Shown here piece by piece: positions 1 to 12,704 of a DNA stretch of 64,000 bases. The first letter of the stretch is position 1, and each line of letters begins with the position of its first letter. The stretch covers positions 558,001 to 622,000 of the forward strand of contig LATX02000001.1 in the NCBI GenBank assembly GCA_001466705.2, written 5' to 3'. The DNA is from Moniliophthora roreri (Eukaryota > Basidiomycota > Agaricomycetes > Agaricales > Marasmiaceae). The translations under genes and the position numbers were made by a program. The notes beneath the pieces were generated by a model. It worked only from the letters and a program-made list of their open reading frames with translations, searched no databases and was not told the origin of the DNA.

Positions 1-254
1 GTAACGAAAATTTGTGAATTTATGGCGACGTACTAAATATTTGCTGCAATTCATTGCCAAAATATATTGATGCATCAGTATGCCTCTGGGATCCCAAGAA
101 TCACCATATTGTCCAAGTCTTTTTGTTTTCCAAAGGCGATTCCGTCACGTGCATATCCAAGCCACCTGAGACCTCGCGACACGCTCTTTTCGAGGCGTGA
201 CCCGAACCAAATCATAACTTGACTCCTACCACAACATTAACGCGTAACTTCGCG

Positions 255-3200
255 ATGAGCTCCTCCGAAGGAGAGAACTTCGACTTCCAAGACGATGCGT
301 ACAGTGACGACTCTGAAGACTACGCCCCAGCTGCTAAGAAGGTTAGCATCCTTGCCGCACCTTTGTCTCGTGTCAACTCAGATCTCATTTTGTAGACCAA
401 AGCTCCAGCAAAGCCCAAATCCAAGGCTACGACTACGGCTACGAAAGCTAAGCCAGCAGCCGCCAAGACAGCAGTAAAGGGAAAGGGTGCACCGAAGAAG
501 AAGGTCCTTGCTGACCACGATGATAATGCAGCGGAGGCAGAGACGAGTGGTATCGTGGAAATAGATGAAGACGATGCGCCTTCTGCTGTAGTACCACTGG
601 CAGCAGCGGACCCTGGGCCGACGAAGAAGAAGACAGCATCAGAAACGTATACAAAGGTACGTCTTTTGTGCAATCTATCGACGGTCCCTTACTGAAGTTA
701 CTAAAGCTTTCCCAACTGGAACATATCTTGAAACGACCGGATTCCTACATTGGAAGCGTGGAAACTATTACTCAGACCATGTGGACCTACGACGCAGACA
801 CGAAGCGAATGGTGTATCGCGATGTCAAATATGTTCCTGGTTTTTTCAAAATTGTAGACGAGATTCTCGTCAATGCGGCCGACAACAAGGTAGGTTATTG
901 TCATTTTTCTCGTTCAATCAATCTCATCGCTCGTGCCCTTGCAGATCAACGACCCAAGCATGGACACCATTAAGATCGAAATCAATGTCGAAGAATGCAT
1001 CATTTCTGTTTATAACAACGGACGTGGTATACCTATCGAGATGCACTCTCAAGAGAAGATGTATATCCCGGAGCTTATTTTCGGTCACCTTCTTTCATCA
1101 TCCAATTACGACGACGACGAGAAGAAGCTTACTGGCGGTCGTAACGGTTATGGTGCGAAGCTTGCAAACATTTACTCGCACGAGTTCACCGTGGAGACTG
1201 CGGACAAGAACACGCAACAGAAGTACAAGCAAACCTGGACGGATAACATGAGTAAATGCGGAAAAGCGAAGATCACAAAGAACTCGCGAGGCGAAGAGTG
1301 GACTCGGGTCACCTTCCGACCAGATTTAGGACGATTTGGTATGGACAGGATCGATGATGACACGGCCAGCCTACTCCGGAAGCGTGTACACGATTTGGCA
1401 GGCACGGTGAAAAACGTGAAAGTCTTCCTTAACGACGAGCGCCTTAGGATCAAGAACTTCAAGGAATACGTGCAGATGTACTTGAACTCAGTCAACGCAG
1501 TGGCGGAGGAGAAATCGGGTGGGGCGGCCCAACCTAAGCAACCACTCATTTACGAACAAATTGGTCCGCGCTGGGAAGTTGCGTTCGCAGTGTCCGAAGG
1601 GACATTCATGCAAGTTTCATTCGCCAACTCTATCTCGACCTCCAAAGGTGGAACACATGTCAACCTCATCGCGGACCAGATCGCCAAAAACTTAATCACC
1701 GCTATCGGAAAGAAGAACAAGGGTGCCGCGGTCAAGGCTGGCCAGATAAAGAATCATATGTGGATCTTCGTCAATGCCCTTATCGAGAACCCGACATTCG
1801 ACAGTCAGACCAAGGAGACCCTCACTCTACCTGCGTCGAAGTTCGGCACCAAACCTAACATTTCGGAGGATATCATGAAGAAGAGTACGTCTTAATACTA
1901 CTTCATGTACTGCCGCGCTAATATCCGCCCAGTTCAGAAGTCTCCCATTGTCGAAAATATCCTCAACTGGGCCAAGTTCAAGGCTGATCAGCAAATCAAG
2001 AAAACCGATGGTTCCAAGCGAAATCGGTATGTCTGAATTTCAGTGCTGGTATGCCTGCTAACTTTCATTCAGGTTGACTGGTCTACCCAAGCTCTCTGAC
2101 GCCAACAACGCCGGCACGAAGCATGCAAAGGACTGCACCCTCATCCTGACTGAAGGAGACTCTGCTAAGTCACTTGCTGTTGCAGGTCTCGCAGTTGTAG
2201 GCCGGGATAACTTTGGTGTCTTCCCATTGCGGGGTAAACTGTTGAACGTCCGCGAAGCCAAGTTTGACCAGATCATGAAAAATGAGGAAATTCAGAACAT
2301 CAAGAAGATCATGGGTCTCCAGCATAACAAGGATTATACTAATATCTCGAGTCTTCGTTACGGCCGTCTCATGATCATGACCGATCAGGTCAGCGAGTCC
2401 TTACGCTCTTATATACTCTGCACTCACGCACACAATCTACAGGATCATGATGGCTCTCACATCAAGGGATTGCTCATCAACTTCCTGGATCATTTCTATC
2501 CTTCTCTCCTGAAGATACCTGACTTCCTGGTCGAGTTCGTGACGCCTATCGTCAGGGTGTGTACCTTCCTCAGACGATGATCAGCAATTGTTAAATCCTG
2601 TCATAGGTCACCAAAGGCAACCAACGGAAAGATTTCTTTACCATCCCTGAATTCGAGCAGTGGGTTGAAGATACACCAGATGCCAACAAGTGGACTGCCA
2701 AGTACTTCAAGGTATGTCAAAGAACTTTTTACCTGTCGCTGCTGACGCTGAATCCTTCAACAGGGGTTGGGTACATCGGATGATAAGGATGGTCGTGAAT
2801 ACTTCAATAACATGGCAAAGCATATGATACCCTTCGCGCCAACTCAAGAGGGTGATCGAGAGCTCATAGACCTCGCCTTCAGCAAGAAGAAAGCTGACGA
2901 GCGAAAGGAGTGGCTTCGCCAATTCAAGGTCAGTTTGGTGGTGCATTCAAGTCATTGGCTCGCTAACATTCTTACAGCCTGGAACTTTCCTTGACCATCG
3001 AATCGAAGAAATCCCTTACTCTGATTTTATCAACAAGGAACTCATTTTATTCTCGATGGCCGACAACGTTCGTTCTATACCATCAGCTGCGGATGGCTTG
3101 AAGCCTGGTCAGCGGAAGGTCATCTGGGGTTGCTTCAAGCGTAACTTCAAGAAGGAAATGAAGGTAGCAATGTCACTCCTCCACGCTTCATCAAAATGAG

Positions 3201-5708
3201 ACTGAATCTCCTTCCAGGTCATGCAACTCGTAGGTTATGTCTCCGAGAAGGCAGTCTACCACCACGGAGAACAGAGTTTGATGATGACCATTGTCAACTT
3301 GGCACAAGACTTTGTCGGGAGCAACAACATTAATCTCTTGATGCCGAACGGTCAGTACGGTACCAGAGACCAGGGTGGTAAGGACCACGCCTCGGCTAGG
3401 TACATCAACACGCTACCTTCACTCATGGCTAGGGCGATCTTCCACCAAGACGATGATGTACTTCTCACGCCCCAGAAGGATGAAAACCACGTCATTGAGC
3501 CAGAATGGTACATGCCGGTTCTACCGATGGTTCTCGTCAACGGTGCCGAGGGTATCGGTACAGGTTGGCGTTGTTGTCCATTTTTCTTGAGCTTTGCTTT
3601 TGACCACGTCTGTTTACAGGTTGGAGTACGAACATCCCTTGCTACAACCCCCGTGACATAGTCGACAATCTCAGGCGTTTGATGAATGGCGAAGAAATCG
3701 TTCCAATGCACCCGTGGTGGCGCGGTTTCAAGGGCGAAGTCAAGCTCGTGTCGAAGAACAAGTACGATGTTACTGGTATTGCCACGAAGATCGATGACTC
3801 CACTATCGAGATTACTGAGTTGCCGATTCACAAATGGACTCAGAACTTCAAAGCAGAACTTGAGGCTATGATGGTCGGTGAAAAGAGCGCCGAAGGATCT
3901 ATCAAGGTATACTATCCTGACTTCCGATTATAGAAGTCTAAATATATTCTTTTATGACAGAACTACCAAGAACATCATGCAAATCAAGATGTTCACTTCA
4001 TCATCCAAATGGATCCCAAGGAGCTGGAGAAAGCAGAAGCCAAAGGGTTGATCGAATATTTCAAACTCACAACGAAAGTCACAACGACCAATATGATATG
4101 TTTCGATTTTGATGGCAAGATCAAGAGATACGACAGTCCTGAGGCCATTCTAGAGGAATTCTACCCCAAGCGTCTAGAGTATTACCAGAAGCGAAAGGTA
4201 TGGTTCCGCGTATTATTTGCGCAACGAAAATGTCAAATCTCTTCGCCTTAGGATCACCTCGCAGCAGAATTGCAGAACGCTTTTGAGAAACTATCTAATC
4301 AAGCTCGCTTCGTGCAAATGATCATTGACAGGAAGTTGTCTGTCTCTGGTCGAAAGAAAGCGGACATCGTAGTGGACCTGAGGGCGCACAAATTCCGGCC
4401 CTTCCCAAGGAGGAAGATCAAAGCCACTGCTGATCAAGAGGAGGCTGAGGAAAATGACGCAATCGAAGAGGAAGAGGAAGAGGGAGGGGATACAGACTAC
4501 GACTATCTTCTCAGCATGCCTATTTGGAACTTGACCCGCGAGAAGGTTCGCTCATGACTGATCCCGTTATAGAAAGCACTGTACTCATTACTCCACAGAT
4601 CGAGAAACTCAAGCAACAAGCTGCAGACAAGGAGAGCGAGTTGATTGAAACTCTGAACCGCACGCCCAAGGACATGTGGACTACCGATCTTGACAAGTTC
4701 TTAGAGACATTGGAGGTCAGTTATGCAATTGACTATTAGTCGGCATTCACTGATACTCTCTTAGAGAATCGAGGAGGAACGTTCCATTCACGCCTCACAA
4801 GGTCTCAAGGGAAAGAAAGGCAAAAAGAAGAATGCTGTGTTACAGACGCGAAAGTCGTTAGGATCGAGGAGGGATGATGACGATGACGACTTCAAACCTA
4901 TCAAGGTTGCTCCCAAAAAGAAGGCACCTGCTTCTAAGCCAACACCTGCTGCAGCTGCTACGAGCAGCAGTGAGAAAGCCGCCGCATCTAAACGCAAAAT
5001 TGTGGCGGCAGCAACGAAGAGGATCAAGGATGAGTCGGATATTGAGATGCACGAACCTGACGACGTGGAGGAACCGCCGAAGAAGCCGCCGAAGAGGAAG
5101 GCTGCGGCCACTAAGAAAATCGTTGAAGTTCCATCAGACGATGACGACGACGAGATGGACTTTATCGATGATCAGAAGACGACATCCAAGTCGTCTGTAG
5201 GTGATGACGATTCGGACATCGAAGTCATACCGACCACGGGCAAGGGCAAGGGCAAGGGCAAGGCGGCACCCAAGCGCAAATCGTGAGTTCCTCTGCATCC
5301 GTAGCAAGACAGAAAGTTGATGACTTGTATCGCAGACCCGACCTTGATGAAGACGACGATGGCGGCGAATCTTCGAAACCTGCGCCGTCCAAGAGGTCGA
5401 AAGTCACGGACTTCTTCGGCAAGGCAGGACCATCTGGTTCGAGTTCCGCAGAGAAGAAGGCACCAGAGAAACCGGAGAAGAAGAGTATCGCAAAGAGCAT
5501 GAAACCACGCTCACCGCCCAAGGCGAAGAAAGCACCGACAAAGATCGTCCAATCCGAAGATGAATCCGACGGTTCGGATATGTACGATGACTTGCCTAAA
5601 CCTCCCCCGAGAGCTGCTACGTCTCGAGCTGCAAAGGGTGCCGTGAAGAAGTACGTTGACATTTCGGATGGGGACGACGATGACGGTGATGGGTCGATTT
5701 TTGAATGA
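255..5708 (+). CDS. TOP2: DNA topoisomerase II
   Basis: Type IIA topoisomerase: passes one DNA duplex through a transient double-strand break, needed in the nucleus for decatenation and chromosome condensation. About 1,540 residues from 17 exons; the 16 introns (342-395, 656-706, 890-944, 1885-1932, 2026-2072, 2389-2442 and ten more, the last 5283-5335) all fit GT-AG and keep frame. Visible in order: a charged N-terminal extension; the GHKL ATPase with NGRGIPIEMH and GGRNGYGAKL; the TOPRIM metal site EGDSA (about 2150) and DQDHDGSH, split by intron 2389-2442; the cleavage domain with catalytic Tyr in SARYINT (codon 3401-3403); NGAEGIGTGW; and a C-terminal tail of alternating Lys- and Asp/Glu-rich blocks, typical of eukaryotic TOP2. 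The start at 255 gives an acidic MSSSEGENF beginning. A PIP-like VTDFF motif lies in the tail. Complete, no break seen. Confidence 0.97.
5238..5262 (+). repeat. GGGCAA hexanucleotide repeat in TOP2
   Basis: Four perfect tandem copies of GGGCAA in the last long exon of TOP2, encoding a short Gly-Lys repeat just before the final intron. It is in frame and lies in the disordered tail, so length changes would be tolerated. Confidence 0.9.
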
Positions 5709-6119
5709 GTACTCTTGGACGGACTACTTAAGATGATTATTTTATCCTAGTATCTGTACCTGCTTCCTTCTGGCACACACTGTAACAATTAGATTGATCC
5801 AATGTTTGCACTCAATTTGATCACTGCGATTGACGACCCATCGAGTCGACGCAGCGTGGGGTTTTTGCTATCATCTGCCTTCAGTTGCAAACGTTGTGTT
5901 GTTAGTAATGATCAGCACTTGTGTTACACTAATGGTTAAACGTTAATCGTTGGTCCGAACTTGAACATCATGGTATACGGACGCTACACGTAACGATATC
6001 TCACAGGCACCATGGCACAAATACATGTACGATAATGTTCAGCGTAACTCGAGTATGTGCAAAATTCACCAGCATCCAGTGTAGAACCTAAAGATCACAA
6101 CGACAACCCTTTTGCTTTC
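5709..6119. other. convergent intergenic region TOP2 / F-box gene
   Basis: About 410 bp between the stop codons of two converging genes. It must hold both 3' UTRs and polyadenylation sites. No ORF with coding character, repeat or RNA gene was seen. Confidence 0.7.
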
Positions 6120-8026
6120 TTACATGAACGCCCGCAACTCTCTTCTCTTCTCCAATTCCGCATCAAACCACATAGAGTCAACTTCTGAAAGTGACACTTG
6201 TCGCATTCGCCATGCGCCCCAGACCCTTTGTTCACCATCCTGCACCTTCTTTCCTGATCGAGTCAACTTTGCCTCAGCGTCTGATTCAATCACTTTTCCC
6301 CTTGTCCAAACACCATTAGCTGTTAACTTGACCTCCTTCAAATTCACAGTATGTTTCTTCCATCCTGCCAAAACCTCTTTGATATCCTCCGGATCGGCCA
6401 AAGATGACTCTGTCTCGGCGCAACTTTCTCCAGCATCGACGCTAGTACAGGCTCCAATTGATTGAAGCATCATATCCGCTTGTCGCTGGACTGTGCTGAA
6501 GTCTCCCGAGCTACCGGAATAGCGAATGAGGCTCTGGTGGGATTGCGATGTGACCCGGCGTTGATTGAGTAGATGCCGATACAGGTGTAAGGTGGTCAAT
6601 GAAGGTAAGCTCGCTAGATGGATCGCTCCAAGGGAGAGCATTTCACCCTAAAAAAAGTAGACATCAGTAAACTGTGAAATATAACACTAGAACAACTCCT
6701 TACCTCCTCAAGTTCCCCATGCAGAAACGCGATCCTCAACGCGCTCAGTTTGGGGAAGCATTTCACGATGCAGAATATGAGCTCATTATTCCACTCGTGA
6801 CATGAGAAGTTGAGCTCTTTAAGCATGAGTGCATCCAGACGACGCAGCATGGAACAGAACACCTGAGCTTCTGTTTCCCAACGACCGTATTCACTGCGGC
6901 ATCTCGGGAGAGCGACGGTAGAGATCGTGACTGCTTCAAGCTGGGTCTGTTGGCTGCCTGTAACGAATAATAGGAAGTCCAGTGGGCCATGATAGCGCTT
7001 CAGTCGGTGTAAATCCAAACCACGACGTTCATGCTTGTACATGTCTGACGACACGATACCAGCGATAACCAACTCTTCTATATTTTCGCATTTACGCAAG
7101 AATCCTGCAAGATTCTCTGACGTCCGGGTATCCTCATGCTCCTCCTCCTCATACTCGTGGTGAGAGTGCGTTGGGAGCGGCGGGAATCGAAGATGAAGAG
7201 TTCGCAGCGAGATGAACAGATGCTCAAAGTCACTGGACATTAAACGACCCGATATGATGGAGCTCCAATCAATCCAAAGTGTGTGGAGATTCGGTGCTAC
7301 TCGTATGATGTCCGTTGTATCCAAGTAGGATAAAACGTGTGGGTGTCTGTGTGGGTCAAACCATTCGAGCCTCCACGCCCTAAATTCCACTAAGTGGGGT
7401 AATTGTGGTAGATTGAATGCCTGCGAAGCCTGGCTGGATCCCGAGGAATTCCAGACACTGAGGTTCCGGTAGCTATTGATGTACGCCTCGGGAGATGATG
7501 AATGGAGATAAAGGCGTCGGAGATTTGGTAGGGTAGGTAAGAGTTTGAAGAAGGAGGCGGGTAAGTTAGCTCCAATGAACACGAGTTTCGTCAAGTTAGC
7601 TGCAAAGGTGTTCTGGAGTAGTGAATGTAGTGTATTGTATGGACCTGGGTTTTGTGGACCCCTTTGGGAATTGAGGTCGAGGAAAAGTGATGTGACTCGA
7701 AAATGTTCGCGGGATGGGGGACGGAGGCCTCTGCCTAGCTCACCGCTCACGATGACGGTGTTAGTGGCTACAAGTAGTGGATCGTTCCGGGGTTTTGAGG
7801 CCAGAAACAGGCTGTTTCTCTCCATTCTACGTGGAGAGCGGTAATGTATTACACGGTATAGGGAGAGTCTTGCATAGCGGTGAAAACGTTTGCAGGTCAA
7901 CATGGCGTTAAGGATGTCGGTCGGCCGGGAGACTCTATCGAACACGTCCGCCCATAGTTCGTCCGGAAGATCAATGAGTCGATGTAGGTTGCTGGCATCG
8001 GTTTGAGAGTCGATTTCCATGTCCAT
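6120..8026 (-). CDS. F-box protein with leucine-rich C-terminal region
   Basis: Predicted substrate-recognition subunit of an SCF ubiquitin ligase. Two exons: 8026 to about 6707, then about 6650 to 6120, joined over a GT-AG intron (reverse strand gtaagg...ttttag) so that GELEE runs into GEMLSLGAIH. Total about 615 residues. Near residues 17-55 is an F-box-like motif (IDLPDELWADVFDRV, followed by LTCKRFHRYARLSLYR). The rest has irregular leucine-rich segments such as LPTLPNLRRLYLHSS and FISLRTLHLRF, as in the very large agaricomycete F-box/LRR-like families. The substrate cannot be inferred. The gene converges with TOP2. Start chosen at the first in-frame ATG before the F-box; a second Met lies two codons later. 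Confidence 0.8.
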
Positions 8027-9738
8027 GACTCTTGTTTCTGTCCAGAAGAGCTGCTAGGAGTCAATGCGTACGTCGCTCAAAATTATCCAAGGCTCACCTA
8101 AGACAAGTCTTCTTCCGGGGCCTGTCAGAGGGGCTGTCTCTTGTTTCAACTGACTGATATAAAGTGCCTACGCAAGCAGTAGGAAGAAATCAACCCGCAG
8201 ATCACAGTATAAAAAGGAGTGATGGTGGGTGTTGCCCAGGGTCGGAACTCCGAGCGCGCTGTACCCGAGGGCACTTGTTCCTCCTGATCAGACTACCATC
8301 ATCCCTTCCGCAAACCACCCGTCATTCCGCCCTCAAGGACGCTAGGGAGGGTCTGGAATGGTAGTCAAAAGTTTCTAGAATATCTGATATCGCCAACATT
8401 GTGCATTGGAGAAGAACACGGCGTCTGGCCACCATGAGTCTCGTGTTCGAAGCTAGTCGTTTCTCGACTTGCTCAAAGTGGCCAAATGTTCAGGTGCAAC
8501 ACGAATGTCCTTGTTCGAACATGAAACGTTAGGCAATGTCTCAAAGTTGGTGCTGAACAAAGTCCACTGGTCTCGACCGCGAAATCGCCAAGTCCCACAG
8601 TTATGCTGCACACTGGCCCTTCCCAATGTGCTCAGAAGGCCATTGGAATGTAGATCTACGATATTGATCTATCTAATGCCTGGAATAGTCAATTGGATGA
8701 TAAATGGTTCTTATAGTTGCGAAACAACGGAATTTTCTGGCCTTGCGATTGTAGGGCTCGTGAGTTCCCAAAACAAGCTGTATTGTACTCTGAAGGAGTG
8801 TTTGTGGAATTTTGGACTATCAGCGACGCATGAGAAGACGCATCGTCACAGACTTACAGCTGTTTCGCCAAGTCCATGGCGGATTCACTTTTCGTCTCTG
8901 TCCGAGGCTCTGTATACGCTCATCGTGCAAGCCCGTAGTGCCAGAGAGTAGGAGTAGGAACGGGAGTTTCGAGGATTTCTTTGAACGATGTTCTAGTATG
9001 TACTTGGTAGCATATACACTCCTTGACGTGCTAGCTCATGCTTGTTTCAGAGTGATATCACCAAGCATATCACTTTCCAGATTCCTCATTCCATTCCATG
9101 TATCGCCACAGCCTCGACCGCTTTTACCGAACCGAACGGGGCCGAAGCTTGCTATCAGAATAAGCCTTCAGGCCTTCAGTACACAAGGCCTCTCAAAACT
9201 CCAGGACTGCGCAAGGACTGCGGCTGCGCGATAGATTGTCATGCCTGCCCAAGAGGAAGCCAACAGACCCGACGCCTTTCCCGAGATTCCAATTCAGTTC
9301 TCCGTGTCTCGTTATCGCTGCAATCTCCCCAAAGACCGAGTCATTCTAAGACGCCTAGAACCTACGGTTACTCGCTTTGCTCGAGCAAAAACATTTCCGA
9401 TCGACGTTGATGCAAGGAAGGAACACGACCCTCGCATATGAACTCCTTTTTGGATTTATCAAATAGCCACGCGCCCCGAAAAAGGCAGCTACGCACCGAA
9501 CTCCCAGCGCCACATGTCGTCGCTGATTGAATGTCTTCCATTACAGGCTCCCAAAGAAGGTGTAAGGTCCGCGGGTAGTAACTCTTTGTTATGTATGAAA
9601 GGATGTCAGAATCCTATAAACGTCCAATTCTGGACGCGTTCCCTAATTTTCTTCTTTCTTCCTTCCTCTTTCCTTCTTCTCTCGTTTCCCTCCCTCCACT
9701 CCTTATTTCTTACCATTTCCACTCGTTCAACTGACTCG
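8027..9738. other. gene-poor stretch between F-box gene and small hypothetical gene
   Basis: About 1.7 kb with no confident gene. Several plus-strand ORFs of 66-160 codons overlap in different frames, for example 8469-8951, 8812-9234 and 9042-9410. They have no domain, odd composition and no splice pattern joining them. The most gene-like is 9241-9441. A long pyrimidine tract at about 9645-9710 (runs of TTC, TTCC and TCCC) precedes the next gene and looks like a fungal core promoter. Confidence 0.5.
9241..9441 (+). CDS. possible small ORF, 66 aa, unknown
   Basis: A single ATG-to-stop ORF starting MPAQEEANRPDAFPE and ending in a charged tail (RKEHDPRI). It has balanced amino-acid use, with acidic and basic residues mixed, unlike the neighbouring frames. 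No family is recognised and no intron is needed. It may be a chance ORF or one exon of a larger gene; kept only because it is the most coding-like piece of the surrounding gap. Confidence 0.2.
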   Translation: MPAQEEANRPDAFPEIPIQFSVSRYRCNLPKDRVILRRLEPTVTRFARAKTFPIDVDARKEHDPRI

Positions 9739-10385
9739 ATGCCTGCGGACAGACATTCTCGCTCTCGCCTCGGACGTCGCGAGCCTAGAATGCCATCAAT
9801 ATCAGGCGTCTTGGACGACGCGACTCCCAATAGTCACCTTGAGCCGCGTTCGTGGCCTTCGGCCGTCTTGCGATACTCCCCGTATTATCGATACCGTTGG
9901 GTGCCCTTACGTTCCTCAGAGGCATGCTAGCGATATTTTATCACTATCCGCACCTTACTAAAGACCTCCCGTCCCTACAGGACTACGATATCCTCACCGA
10001 TAACCGCGTGTACTTCGCGACACCAATCACGGTACAGTAAAGGCCCATTAGTTTCTGCTACCTCGCTGAACCTCATTCTAGACGTACTATCAACTCGTAG
10101 ATGATTCTCCTCTCGAAGGGGCCGAGTGGTCGACAACAGATATTCAAACAAACATCAACTTTGACGACGATCCACCGCCGCCCACCCCTACTATTGAGGC
10201 GGACGTCGATCTTGCTCAACAAGAGCAAGAACCTCAGCTCAGGGTCCACGCGGTGCAATTGGTCACAGAGAAGCTATCGGTACGTTGTATCTATTATACT
10301 GTGCTGCCGCTCATCGTGTTGCGTACAGGCCCTCGCTCGTCGCATAAGGAATGCCTTCAGGATAGGTCGTCCAAACGGAGCCTGA
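9739..10385 (+). CDS. small hypothetical protein, acidic/proline-rich middle, basic C-terminus
   Basis: No family recognised. The last three coding blocks are convincing: an exon ending ATPIT at 10031, a GT-AG intron 10032-10081, an exon from TYYQLVDDSPLEG to VTEKLS ending at 10279, a second intron 10280-10328, and a short last exon (ALARRIRNAFRIGRPNGA) to the stop at 10385. The middle carries NFDDDPPPPTPTIEAD and is acidic; the C-terminus is basic and possibly helical. The 5' end is uncertain. ATG 9739 (MPADRHSRSRLGRREP) would need an intron with a weak donor at 9852 and acceptor at 9920 to reach the downstream frame. Alternatively translation starts at ATG 9925 (MLAIFYHYPH). A pyrimidine-rich tract directly upstream of 9739 supports the longer model. 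Confidence 0.5.
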
Positions 10386-10960
10386 AAGCCAACGTCGTTT
10401 GGCATGCCATCCTTTCCTTGACATTGATTATATTCTGCAGCTGGCAGACTTTCTGTGTCATACGCTTCCCCCGCTCCTGCATAAACATCCTATCTCCTCC
10501 CCATATATCTTTATCTTTCTTGTGGTGTGATACACCTCTTGACACCTCTGTATCATTTTCAGTCTGCCGGGTATAGCTTGATTCATGTATCATATACTGC
10601 CTCGCTTCTTATGGATTACAATACGCACCACATACTTTACAATGGTTAAATGTCGTACTTACGAATCGATGGATCTGCATCGATATATTTACTCATCAAA
10701 GTGAGCTCAAAAGCCTATTGCTGATGGAATTCTATCTTATAAGCCAGATCCAAGTTCCCAAGCCATGTGTTTTTAGAAATGGGGAGGCTGCTCGGAAAGA
10801 AGCCGAACTAGCCCTTTGCATCAACTGCAAATCCTGTCGGTAGACATCACACAAAGTTAATGTTGAAGTTGAACCTCGATGATCGACAAAATATGTGATG
10901 TCACGGACCTGTTCTTCTCTAAATCTGCCACCATTTGCTCGGAGCCTGAGACTTTCAGAA
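10386..10960. other. intergenic region upstream of the NDUFA9/COQ11-like gene
   Basis: About 575 bp between two plus-strand genes. It should contain the 3' UTR of the first and the promoter of the second. The ORFs seen here overlap the last exon of the upstream gene in other frames and look non-coding. No repeat or RNA gene was recognised. Confidence 0.6.
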
Positions 10961-12134
10961 ATGGCGTCGAAAGTAGTTATTTGTGGTGCAGGATTCCTTG
11001 GTAAGTAGGTGCTATAATCTTGACATCTTCAGAGGTTGATGTTCGCATGCAGGATCTCACATCGCTCAAGCTTTGGGAACATCTACAGCGATTAAACATT
11101 GTGTGCAACTAGCATCTCGAAACCCAGTCAAAACATACTCTATTCTTGAGCATCGGCTGCCTGCAGACCGACTCCTCTCCCCCGCAACTGTCGATATAAC
11201 AAAGCCGTTAACGCTCACATCCACCTTTCAGAACGCTGCAGTTGTGGTTTCTCTCGTCGGTATCATGCATGGAACACCCCAAGACTTTGAAAATATCCAG
11301 TGGAAAGGTGCTTTTAATGTCGCTGAGGCTGCACAGAGAGCTGGTGCAAAAGTGGTGCACATCAGTGCCATCGGTGCCGACGCCAACAGCGAGGTTCCAT
11401 ATACGAGAACAAAAGCTTTGGGCGAACAAGCTGTGCTGGAACACTGTCCTGACGCCACCATAATACGACCCAGCATTGTGTTTGGTCCGGAAGACGATTT
11501 CTTCAACGTGAGAATATGCTCTTTTTTTCCTCCAGCTTGCTACTCAGACTTCAGCACAGCGCTTTTCCCGACTCTCAAAGTATCTGCCTTTCATGCCAGT
11601 ATTCGGGGGTGGTACATCTCGTTTTCAGCCAGTATACGTTGATGATATCGCAAGAGCGGTTGAGATCATTGCAAGGAACGACCCAAAGGTGAATTCTCTA
11701 GTGTCAGGAAAGATTATCGAGGCAGGTGGCCCAGACGGTGCGTTCTCAATATCTTTCCGGAGGCAACGCGTGTATGAAGATCTCTGTTCTTAGTCCTGAC
11801 GTACAGACAAATAATGGAATTAGTCCTCAAGTATAACGGACGCTGGCGACCCATCATCTCGCTACCGTTTTGGCTTGGAATGATTCAAGCCTCCATATTG
11901 GAAAGACTTCCTCATAATCTCTTTACTTTAACACGCAGTCAAGTATGTCCTCTTTTTGTCAGCTTCGTTCCGCACGATGACCAGTTCAAAAAGGTCTCGC
12001 AACTGAAAATGGACAATGTTGTCAACGAGAAGATGTCCTCGGATACCATACCGATCAGTTCGCTCTTGGAAATGGATGGCCAGGGCCCACTCAAGTCTGT
12101 GGATGAGATTTTACCTACCTATCTATCTAAATGA
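10961..12134 (+). CDS. atypical short-chain dehydrogenase, NDUFA9/COQ11-like
   Basis: NAD(P)-binding Rossmann protein of the atypical SDR group that includes the complex I subunit NDUFA9 and yeast Coq11, which acts in mitochondrial coenzyme Q synthesis. The N-terminus MASKVVICGAGFLG is the dinucleotide-binding GxGFxG motif, completed across intron 11001-11052. Later exons give VVSLVGIMHG, HISAIGADANS, YTRTKALGEQAV (the YxxxK-like site), IIRPSIVFGPEDDFFN, then SKYLPFMPVFGGG and FQPVYVDDIARAV. Introns 11508-11559 and 11738-11793 restore frame; a further 51-nt candidate near 11941 is frame-neutral, so it may be read through. About 330 residues. The absence of a long presequence ahead of the Rossmann motif favours a COQ11-like protein over classical NDUFA9. 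Not enough is visible to decide. Confidence 0.8.
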
Positions 12135-12704
12135 TGTATTCTCTATGTTCAGGGTGTGAGTGAAGTGTACTATAGCGTTTACAACTCGCTATCATCGTCA
12201 ATTATGATCAGCGATGATACTGCATTCGCAGTTAAGGTTGTGGCATAGAGACGCGGTTACTGCGGCTAGAGTTCCAGGAAACTCGGATGAAATCATCGAT
12301 CCCAGAGGTATAGGTTTCAACATGAGCCGCTTCACCTCGCAGTAGGAACAACGGTCAATAGCACGGTCCCTCTATGCTTCGGAACTACTGGTTCGGCAAT
12401 GGCGGCGCAGATCCCTGAGCTGAGTGGGTGGGTGCTCGTCGTCAGGTCCGTTACCACCCATTTGCAGTTTATAAAATTCCATTGTATCCTTGTCCATGCA
12501 ACTCATTGAGAGTATAAATGTCTTCGGATATGTACCCAAGAATACCCAATTTCCCAAGGATAGCTAATCGTCTCATATAGGTATCAATCGACTAGTAAGA
12601 AGGAATTAATGTACTATATGCTTCTAGATATAGATATCGCATAAATAGCATGCAAAAAATGCGAAAGCAATCCAATAATAGATGCAAGTATACTGAGTGG
12701 GGAA
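12135..12704. other. convergent intergenic region
   Basis: About 570 bp between the converging NDUFA9/COQ11-like gene and the membrane-protein gene. Only short minus-strand ORFs without coding character are present. No repeats or RNA genes seen. Confidence 0.6.

Noticed and set aside
8469..9410. Overlapping plus-strand ORFs
   Set aside because: Three frames overlap with odd composition and no consistent splice sites to join them.
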